A stretch of DNA of 64,000 bases, from NCBI GenBank assembly GCA_000242935.3, contig CP007053.1, positions 5,193,001 to 5,257,000 on the forward strand. The letters are read 5' to 3'. Below are positions 58,301-64,000 of the stretch, piece after piece. This DNA comes from Opitutaceae bacterium TAV5 (lineage in GTDB: Bacteria > Verrucomicrobiota > Verrucomicrobiia > Opitutales > Opitutaceae). Position numbers and translations under genes: made by a program. Position 1 is the first letter of the stretch, and each line of letters begins with the position of its first letter. The notes below the pieces were generated by a model. It was not told the origin of the DNA, made no database searches, and saw nothing but the letters and a program-made list of their open reading frames with translations.

Positions 58301-59657
58301 CCAAGGCTGCGGTCAAATCCCATCTGTTGTTAATAATTTGGGGGGAATGCGTAGCGATTATTACGTTTGCTTTCGTTAGCGCCACTACTCGCTCTAAGTC
58401 CTGTAGGAATACTCGTTGCCAATTAACATGGAGGGATATTTCTGGCTCATCGATAAGTATGAGAGAGTGGTTTTTCGTTCTAAATAGTAATTCATAAAAG
58501 AGAACTATTTGATGCTGCTCGCCGGAGGACAGCACCGAGGCCGGCAATTTCCTCATGCTTCCATGCTCGCTATTGAAGCAAAAACCATCATCTCTGGTGA
58601 TACTAAATGACTTTCCCTTTGGCTGAAGTTTTTCATTTAGAATTTGCATGAAAGCTTCTATGCGGTTTTGTAGATCCGAGAATATTTCTAGTTTTTGTTC
58701 TACATCGCCAAGATAAAGCCAGATCACCTTTTTTTCCATATTGTCCAACTTCTTTGAGGGAAGTGGCATACCTTGTTCCTCGCCCATTAAGCCTGCTAGA
58801 ATTAATTTTTTTCTTTTCTCTTCTAGGGCATTAAATTTTTCCCGTAAAATCTCTTCGCTTACGTCGGGCATGCCTTCGCCTTCTAATAGTCTCGTAGGAA
58901 ATGTGCGGTCTCTTGATTGAGCAATGGAAACTGATTCCGCTAATTTTTTCGATATGGTTTCTTTTATCTCGCTGGAATAGATTTCCACTACTTCATTTAT
59001 ACTTCGACTGTGTCGCGACTCGTAGTGAGAAGATGTGATTTGCTGAAACCTGAGTAACCTTTGTGTTTGAACAAGATGAGGGCTTGCTTCTTTTCTTAGG
59101 GTTTCCATCCAAGGCGGAATAGGGGTGCGGCGAGAATTTGGTATAATTTCTGAATATCTGTCTATTAGTTCTTCGGAATCAAACTGTTCTCCGGTGTCCC
59201 GATTAAGCCAAGCGTCCGCGCCTACGCGGATAATGCCTGATATGGTTCGGTCGATATATTCGACTGCTCCACTCATTCCTAAGTCTGAAAACTTTAAAGG
59301 ATCAAGTGTGTGAGATTCTGTGTTGGAATTGGCGTCCGTTAGCTCGTATGTTACATAGGCTCTTCCGACTGCTCGCTTGGGTTTTGATTCCGTGGCAGCT
59401 TCTTTTCCGGGTATAGTATTATGCTTTGATATCTTTAAAACGGTATTATTGCTGAATTTTATCTCAATGTATTTGAATTCGATTCGTTTGAGTTCTGCTG
59501 AATCTATGGAAAGGGATGCCTTGATTAGCCTTAGTAGGGATGTTTTTCCGCATCCGTTTGGACCGTGTATAATTGTTATGTTTTCAGCGCTTGGGCTGAA
59601 TTTTGGAGAGAGATATCCAAAAAGCCCATCTATGGATATATGATTTATTTTTATCAT
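58278..59657 (-). CDS. ABC/SMC-type AAA ATPase, AriA-like (PARIS)
   Basis: 459 residues. Walker A HGPNGCGKTS (~31-40), a long coiled helical middle (HSRSINEVVEIYSSEIKETI and FNALEEKRKKLILAGLMGEE), the ABC signature LSSGEQHQIVLFYELLF (~375), Walker B NHSLILIDEPEISLHVNWQR (~397-405) and switch His in IIATHSPQIINN. All core motifs are intact. It lacks a TOPRIM domain of its own, so it is not a one-chain OLD/GajA protein. Together with the downstream overlapping DUF4435 gene it fits the AriA trigger scaffold of PARIS. AT-rich composition suggests recent acquisition. Confidence 0.8.
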   Translation of the reverse strand: MIKINHISIDGLFGYLSPKFSPSAENITIIHGPNGCGKTSLLRLIKASLSIDSAELKRIEFKYIEIKFSNNTVLKISKHNTIPGKEAATESKPKRAVGRAYVTYELTDANSNTESHTLDPLKFSDLGMSGAVEYIDRTISGIIRVGADAWLNRDTGEQFDSEELIDRYSEIIPNSRRTPIPPWMETLRKEASPHLVQTQRLLRFQQITSSHYESRHSRSINEVVEIYSSEIKETISKKLAESVSIAQSRDRTFPTRLLEGEGMPDVSEEILREKFNALEEKRKKLILAGLMGEEQGMPLPSKKLDNMEKKVIWLYLGDVEQKLEIFSDLQNRIEAFMQILNEKLQPKGKSFSITRDDGFCFNSEHGSMRKLPASVLSSGEQHQIVLFYELLFRTKNHSLILIDEPEISLHVNWQRVFLQDLERVVALTKANVIIATHSPQIINNRWDLTAALDGGIRES

Positions 59658-59672
59658 GAAATTATGCTGCGT

Positions 59673-60044
59673 TTAGGTGGACAATTCGACGGGATCAGGC
59701 CGATGGATACTAGTTTGCCAAGGCGAATGGGGGCTTATCGAAGCTGGATCGTGTTTCCGCCGAAGTGGGGGCTTTAATGGCATATGATTGGCGCGAAGAA
59801 GAAAAAGGATCAGGTGGCCGACCACGGCCATGACTATCTGGAACGACACGCAGCAGTTGGCGGCTTCGCCGAGAAAATTTTCACGCGGGTTCTGCCCGCG
59901 CCGGAGCGTATCCAGCATTTTGGAGGTTGATGGGTCGTAAGACGGTTCCAGCAACTTGGCCTTGGCCTGTTGGAATTCGGTTTCGGTGCGGGTTCCGCTC
60001 TGGCGGAGCGCGGCCAATTTGGAAAGTTCGCCGGTGAGGCTCAT
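59673..60044 (-). CDS. Small SHOCT-domain membrane protein
   Basis: 123 residues. The N-terminus (ELSKLAALRQSGTRTETEFQ, then QAKAKLL) is a SHOCT motif, normally found at protein ends. A hydrophobic helix (VSFQIVMAVVGHLILFLLRA) follows, then a Pro/His-rich tail without motif. The tail may be read-through into unrelated DNA, so the gene could be truncated. It lies just upstream of the AriA-like gene, 15 bp away on the same strand. Confidence 0.5.
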   Translation of the reverse strand: MSLTGELSKLAALRQSGTRTETEFQQAKAKLLEPSYDPSTSKMLDTLRRGQNPRENFLGEAANCCVSFQIVMAVVGHLILFLLRANHMPLKPPLRRKHDPASISPHSPWQTSIHRPDPVELST

Positions 60045-60312
60045 TCGGTCGTAGGGTGCGTCAGGTGAGTTCTGATGCAGCGCCTAAATTCGTAAGTAGC
60101 TTCGCTGGAGAACAGGGTGTGCATGGGAATGTAATAAGGGTAATTGTTTGTGTTTTGGCAATCAATAAGTAGTATGCTCGCCCAGATTAAATGCACAAGA
60201 ATCCTATCGGCGATGAGGAGCGACGAGATTGAAGGAGAAGCGGACTTTGAAACGGCTCATTTCTGCTAATAGACGCTAAGGTTGGAACAGCGGAAACAAC
60301 TTGGGATTTTAC

Positions 60313-60381
60313 CTACGGAACACACAGATTACACGGAAAATCTGAGTGATTTTGCTTCCGTGGGGTTTGTGTATTCCGTGG
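60313..60381. repeat. Imperfect inverted repeat of about 25 bp beside the IS element
   Basis: Left arm 60313-60337 contains ACGGAACACACA and CACGGAA. The right arm 60356-60381 is its inverted partner, reading ACGGAATACACA and CACGGAA on the minus strand. The type (ACGGAA...CACGGAA) looks like a dispersed bacterial intergenic palindrome. It occupies much of the otherwise gene-free 60045-60387 stretch. Confidence 0.65.
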
Positions 60382-60387
60382 GCTAGA

Positions 60388-61366
60388 TGTTTAGTCCCGG
60401 AGAGAGGTGGTAAGGATGCTGCTAATAATCCAAACCCTGAAGAACTATGGGACAGATACTACACGGTTGCGCCCGAACGACGGCGGCGGTGCGTCGGGCG
60501 ATCCAGCATAGTCAAGAGAGCCTGAAGACACTGGCGGAACGTTACGGGATCAATCCCAAGACGGTTCAGAAGTGGCGGAAACGCTCATTCGTTGAGGATG
60601 CAGGAGGCTATTGTGGTGGCGTTTCGCAAACACACGCTGTTGCCGCTGGATGACTGCCTGTATGCCTTGCAAGCGACCATTCCGCATCTGACGCGCTCCA
60701 GCCTGCACCGTTGTTTTGTGCGTCATGGGATCAATCGGCTGGCCGATCCCGAGGGGAGGGCGCCCGTCCGCAAGAAGTTCAAAGCCTATCCCATCGGCTA
60801 TTTCCATATCGACCTGACCGAGGTGCGCACTACGGAAGGCAAGCTCCAGTTGTTCGTAGCCATCGACCGCACCTCCAGGTTCGCCTTCGCCCGACTGGCC
60901 CAGCGAGCCAACCGGAGGGCCGCCGCCGATTTTCTGCGCGAGCTTATCCGCACCGTCCTCACCGATAACGGCACCCACTTCACCTCCCCGGGCAACTCCC
61001 GCTCCGCCGCCAAGGACATCATCCTGGCCCGGCAACGCGGCGAAGCCTTCCGCGCTCACTCCTTCGAACTGGCCTGCGCTGACCACGCCATCGACCATCG
61101 CCTGACCAAGCCCAGCCATCCCTGGACCAACGGCCAAGTCGAACGCATGAACCGCACCATCAAGGAGGCCACCGTCCACACCTACCACTACCTCCATCAC
61201 GATCAGCTCCGACAACACCTGGACGCATTCCTCAATGCCTACAACTTCGCCAAACGCCTCAAAACACTCTCCGGCCTCACTCCTTTTCAATTCATTTGCT
61301 CCTCCTTCCAAAAACAACCAGATCGTTTCTCTTCCAACCCTTACCGTCTCTCTCCGGGACTAAACA
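60388..61366 (+). mobile_element. IS481-family insertion sequence, 979 bp
   Basis: Terminal inverted repeats: TGTTTAGTCCCGGAGAGAG begins at 60388, and its inverted partner ends at 61366 (CTCTCTCCGGGACTAAACA). They match for 19 bp, then two mismatches, then GGTAAGG again. The transposase frame ends at 61371, just past the right repeat. Flanking bases (CTAGA left, CCTAA right) give no clear target duplication. The transposase is frameshifted, so this copy is probably dead. Confidence 0.85.
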
Positions 61367-61371
61367 CCTAA
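60447..61371 (+). pseudogene. IS481-family transposase, frameshifted
   Basis: The N-terminal HTH is read from 60447 (MGQILHGCARTTAAVRRAIQ, then SLKTLAERYGINPKTVQKWR), ending as a 68-codon frame. The catalytic part continues in another frame from ~60580/60592 (MQEAIVVAFRKHTLLPLDDC, LYALQATIPHLTRSSLHRCF). The DDE residues appear in YFHIDLTEV, TVLTDNGTHF and TNGQVERMNRTIKEAT. Compared with what I recall of the family, about a dozen codons are missing at the junction, causing the shift, and a few more are missing before TVLTDNG. The end (LSPGLNT) is typical. Confidence 0.85.
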
Positions 61372-61413
61372 ATAATCATTGATAATTTGAGTGGTATAGG
61401 AGAGGGAGGATTA

Positions 61414-61644
61414 ATGAGTCGAACGAAGCCTTGGGAAGTAAGTGAGGGGTTGTGGGAAAAGGTGGAGTCGCTGCTGCCGAAGGGGCCAGAGAACCGAGCG
61501 GCTGATCACTGCAGACACGACTCGTCGTCAACGGCCAGTTTCAGAGGCTTTGGCTTCTGCACTGGCAACAAAATGAAAGTATTAGCCAGCCTTACGTTCT
61601 TACTAAAAACCAATCGCTCCGCCAGTTTCCAACGCCTTAGATAG
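61414..61644 (+). pseudogene. IS5-type transposase N-terminal fragment
   Basis: From ATG 61414 the frame reads MSRTKPWEVSEGLWEKVESL, then LPKGPENRA, the recognisable start of IS5-type (DUF4096) transposases, after which the similarity is lost (CRHDSSSTASFRG...) and the frame ends. Only ~30 residues of a ~250-residue enzyme remain. Directly follows the IS481 copy; both remnants mark an insertion hotspot between the PARIS-like and CBASS-like genes. Confidence 0.6.
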
Positions 61645-62061
61645 TAAGCAAGTTACCTGATCCGATTGACGCGAAACCAGAACTGGATGGATCTATCCGT
61701 AAAATGGCTAGGTTAACGGAAGGAAGCGTTCTCAACTCCTGCACAATCATTTCCTCCTTTCTATTTTAGCCCGACGTCCGCGATTCCAGACGGGCAACGA
61801 TTTTTTTGAGAGTGTTTTGGCATGCAAGTGACTGATAAATTGCGATTGATTTTTCAAAGGAGCGTGTAGTCCCGACATTTTATTGTAAATCGCTGAAAAT
61901 CAACACAAGCTACCCTAAAAAACACCCAAATAGCGAAAGTCGGGTTAATCGTTGGTTGTGTCGTTGCTGGCGGGGCGGCTGAAGTTCTGTCCGTCGATTT
62001 TCATCCTGTTTCCACACCCAGATCATCCAGCATACGTGGCTCTAAGGGGGTCCGGCGTTGT
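61645..62061. other. Intergenic region without recognised genes
   Basis: 417 bp between the IS5 remnant and the glycosylase stop; AT-rich to ~61920, then more GC-rich. I find no credible ORF, repeat or terminator. Confidence 0.5.
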
Positions 62062-62688
62062 TCACCGGACCGCTGTGCTAAACTGCTCCCAGATCAACTT
62101 GTCGAATGACCACCGATCTATGTTCAATAGGTCTGCTGCGAATTCAATGACGCGCTTGGCTTCGGCATAACTTTGGCTGACGATTCCTACGAGTTGCAGT
62201 AGTCGTCGCACGTGCCGATCCACCGCGATTGTGGCAAAACCGGTAAGCCGCGCCAGATAGTCTACGGTCTTGTTCCCAATGCCCCGCAAATTCAGCAATG
62301 CTGTACGGTTCGCCTTATTCGCAAGCCATTCCCTGAGATCTGAAACTGTCTCGAGTCCTTGGGTTCGCAGGAAGCAGACAAGGCAGCGTAAGCGTTTGGG
62401 CTTCTCCTCGTGACGCCAATTCAAAGCTGTCGAAAATTCAGGTGAGTCGATAATCTGCGCCAAATCTGAGAGACATGTGAGGTTGGGAAATCTCTGCTCA
62501 ATACTCCGGACACGGGGAAGCACCACAGTTCTGTAATTGAGACCTGCTTGGAACACCGCGTCGAAAAGCACCGCTGCAATATTGGTGGACACCGGTGAGA
62601 TGCGACGTGGCTCGATTGATGCAAACCACCGACGAGCTGCAACGTAATCGGCAACTTGTCTGGCTTTGGTCAGAATCTCAACGCTCAT
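62062..62688 (-). CDS. OGG/HhH-GPD DNA glycosylase-lyase-like protein (Cap11-like)
   Basis: 208 residues from the ATG at complement 62686-62688, which overlaps the queC-like stop (ATGA). The helix-hairpin-helix reads LLNLRGIGNKTVDYLARLTG, with the putative catalytic Lys140, and the following FATIAVDRHVRRLLQL supplies the catalytic Asp157. That K/D pair and the absence of a C-terminal [4Fe-4S] cluster match OGG1-type bifunctional glycosylases. Its N-terminal half (EPRRISPVSTNIAAVLFDAV) is helical. In type IV CBASS an OGG-like protein (Cap11) accompanies QueC-like and TGT-like enzymes. Last gene of the operon at the window edge. Confidence 0.8.
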   Translation of the reverse strand: MSVEILTKARQVADYVAARRWFASIEPRRISPVSTNIAAVLFDAVFQAGLNYRTVVLPRVRSIEQRFPNLTCLSDLAQIIDSPEFSTALNWRHEEKPKRLRCLVCFLRTQGLETVSDLREWLANKANRTALLNLRGIGNKTVDYLARLTGFATIAVDRHVRRLLQLVGIVSQSYAEAKRVIEFAADLLNIDRWSFDKLIWEQFSTAVR

Positions 62689-63305
62689 GGTTTCAGAGCA
62701 GCTAACGCATGGAGTCGATCGACGCAATTAGGACATGCGCCGCAAGGAATGGTGCTGCTCACCTGGCAAGAAAATGTTTCTCCGATAGGTGCTTTCAGGC
62801 GAATACCAATTCGCGCAACCTGTAACTTCGAATAGTTTCTGAAGGGCATTTTTACCCTTACGCCGCCATACGTTTTCATGAGCTTCGACAACCTTGCAAA
62901 AAAATCTGCCGAGCAGTCAATTTCGGAGGCATGATTACTGTTGATGAATGCCGTAAACACGTCCCCTCCTCCACCCGCTTGAACGCGTGCAGCGGCAATG
63001 CTCAACAACAAGATATTGCGATATGGCAGGTAGAGATCTTCGTGTGAGACATGCTCAGTCCAAAGGTCTGCTTCTTTGATCAGTCGCGATGGTGCGCCCC
63101 GATACACGTCGGACACGTCCACCGTCACGAGCGACCGCAGGCATGACCGGGGCAGCACTCTACGGAGAGTCTCAAGTTCCGTCGTGGCGCAGTGCTGGCC
63201 ATAGTTTACGAAAAGTGGCCGAAACGGTATTGATCGAGCCCGAAGCCAATAGGCCAAGGTCGTTGAGTCCATTCCCCCCGATGCAAGCAGAAGTGCCTGT
63301 TTCAT
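62685..63305 (-). CDS. QueC-like PP-loop enzyme (Cap9-like)
   Basis: 206 residues. PP-loop SGGMDST at ~9-15, central YLPYRNILLLSIAAARVQAG (QueC-type), and a C-terminal zinc site Cys180, Cys188, Cys191, Cys194 (SCQVSSTIPCGACPNCVDR). QueC converts carboxy-deazaguanine to preQ0; it is ~230 residues, so this is a slightly short version. Its pairing with an OGG-like glycosylase rather than queDEF points to the type IV CBASS enzyme Cap9 rather than queuosine synthesis. Both ends overlap neighbours by ATGA, so the three genes are tightly coupled. Confidence 0.88.
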   Translation of the reverse strand: MKQALLLASGGMDSTTLAYWLRARSIPFRPLFVNYGQHCATTELETLRRVLPRSCLRSLVTVDVSDVYRGAPSRLIKEADLWTEHVSHEDLYLPYRNILLLSIAAARVQAGGGGDVFTAFINSNHASEIDCSADFFARLSKLMKTYGGVRVKMPFRNYSKLQVARIGIRLKAPIGETFSCQVSSTIPCGACPNCVDRLHALAALKP

Positions 63306-63970
63306 GATTCCGGGATTTGCCGAGCTGCAATATCGAAGATGGCGGTGATAATCTCTTCCAGCGAGCTTGAGATGAAGTTTGGAAGTTCGGTCAGCATCAC
63401 ATTGTTGGCGCGACGGTGAGGGTCGTAAACGATGACGGGAACGTTTCGTCCGGCAGCGATGCCGATTTCGATATATGTTCCTGGATCATCGTAAGAAAGC
63501 ACAGCAAGCACGATTTGACACTGCTCAAGCAAAGCCATGTCTGCGGCAAACATCAGTGAACGCTCCGCTTTGCTCATTCCTTGTTTGGCTTGTCCATTCT
63601 CCCGGACGGGCAATCGCGGTGTAAAATTATGGTAACGGAGGCAGTGCGCGACTTTATCTACTTCCGAACAGTCAAGGTATGAGAAGTCCGGGGCGGCGAT
63701 GTAGATGTTCGCGCCTCGACGGGCCTCCCAACCAAGCCGCACGCTAGGCAGCGCCATCAGTTCAGCGCCAGCTATCTCAAAACAGCCCTCGGTTGCGTGC
63801 TTGAAATCATCCGGGAAAGTAGTTGCAGCATACTCAGCCGCAATCCAAGAGGCGCGGTGTAAAGCTTCCTCGCTCCCGTGAGTGTTCCTTAGCGCTACAT
63901 ACACCGAATCAAATACATCTCCGACCCCCACGGAGTGCATGATCGATCGCCGCTGTGCCCCAACAGTCAA
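63302..63970 (-). CDS. Nucleoside 2-deoxyribosyltransferase-like protein, 5' end uncertain at window edge
   Basis: Up to 222 residues if a TTG at 63970 is the start; an ATG at 63940 (MHSVGVGDVFDSVYVALRNT) is also possible. The frame stays open to base 64000, so the gene may begin or continue outside the window. The C-terminal half is NDT-like: NIYIAAPDFSYLD near 88-100 and CQIVLAVLSYDDPGTYIEIG (~151-170), with Asp161 and Glu168 in the expected places, then NVPVIVYDPHR. The N-terminal half is helical and unassigned. NDT-like enzymes are linked to base exchange and to TIR-like chemistry in defence loci. Overlaps queC-like by ATGA. Confidence 0.7.
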   Translation of the reverse strand: MTVGAQRRSIMHSVGVGDVFDSVYVALRNTHGSEEALHRASWIAAEYAATTFPDDFKHATEGCFEIAGAELMALPSVRLGWEARRGANIYIAAPDFSYLDCSEVDKVAHCLRYHNFTPRLPVRENGQAKQGMSKAERSLMFAADMALLEQCQIVLAVLSYDDPGTYIEIGIAAGRNVPVIVYDPHRRANNVMLTELPNFISSSLEEIITAIFDIAARQIPES

Positions 63971-64000
63971 TGTTCCTGAACTTGTAAATAGACGGGCGCC

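Noticed and set aside
57428-59657. Gabija (GajA) or a single-chain OLD nuclease
   Set aside because: ATPase and TOPRIM are on separate proteins and there is no UvrD-like GajB; the DUF4435 partner fits PARIS better.
62062-63970. Queuosine biosynthesis operon or Dpd DNA-modification cluster
   Set aside because: QueD, QueE and QueF are absent and no DpdA or other dpd gene is visible; the OGG-like partner is characteristic of type IV CBASS. The Dpd option cannot be fully excluded without sequence beyond 64 kb.
1-64000. CRISPR arrays, tRNA or rRNA genes, integrase with att sites
   Set aside because: No regularly spaced repeats, no cloverleaf-like sequence and no tyrosine or serine integrase frame were recognised, so plasmid versus ICE cannot be settled from this window.

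Overview
The window looks like accessory DNA of a GC-rich, Gram-negative member of Verrucomicrobiota, most likely Opitutaceae. This rests on the putative porin (Porin_5-like), the DUF2341/LamG-ExbB fusion, weak Shine-Dalgarno sites and overall style; no rRNA or housekeeping marker is present, so the taxonomy is inference. The DNA is probably a conjugative plasmid or integrative conjugative element (ICE) with adhesin and defence cargo.

Layout. (1) 1-14.3 kb, minus strand: one tightly packed run of genes, many overlapping as ATGA. It encodes a VirB/Trb-type type IV secretion system (VirB2, B3, B4, lipoprotein, B5, B6, B8, B9, B10) that passes directly into type IV pilus/type II secretion genes (PilP-like lipoprotein, PilC/GspF, pseudopilin, secretin, PilB/GspE, second pseudopilin cut by the window start). 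(2) 14.4-20.7 kb: a solitary ClpA-D2-like AAA+ protein, an AlbA_2 regulator, an AraC regulator, and a small operon with a degenerate receiver domain and an Asp/Glu-racemase-like protein. (3) 20.8-42.4 kb, minus strand: a two-partner secretion (TPS) operon with TpsB, ExbB fusion, ExbD, TonB-like protein, porin, coiled-coil protein, parvulin, a hypothetical protein and a ~4130-residue TpsA. Opposite it on the plus strand (42.9-45.2 kb) is STN protein - ECF sigma factor - FecR anti-sigma. The set recalls the PUMA3/Vre cell-surface signalling locus of Pseudomonas aeruginosa. A 34-bp promoter-like element is shared by tpsB and fecR. (4) 45.3-52.9 kb: the mobilisation module with coupling protein, ParA-like ATPase, HTH protein, a likely oriT region and a MobF relaxase-helicase. 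A TTGACTACG motif lies upstream of the relaxase, the coupling-protein operon and the T4SS operon, tying regions 1 and 4 together. (5) 53-64 kb: a more AT-rich defence island with HipBA, an HNH nuclease with an unknown partner, a PARIS-like AriA/AriB pair, IS481 and IS5-type remnants, and at the window edge an OGG-like glycosylase / QueC-like enzyme / nucleoside deoxyribosyltransferase-like operon resembling the accessory genes of type IV CBASS.

Most interesting points: the co-transcribed T4SS plus T4P/T2SS machine with no VirB11 in view; the PUMA3-like adhesin regulon with a visible shared promoter element; and the truncated 7-deazaguanine/CBASS-type operon next to a PARIS-like pair. All family calls come from reading motifs; no database search was run.
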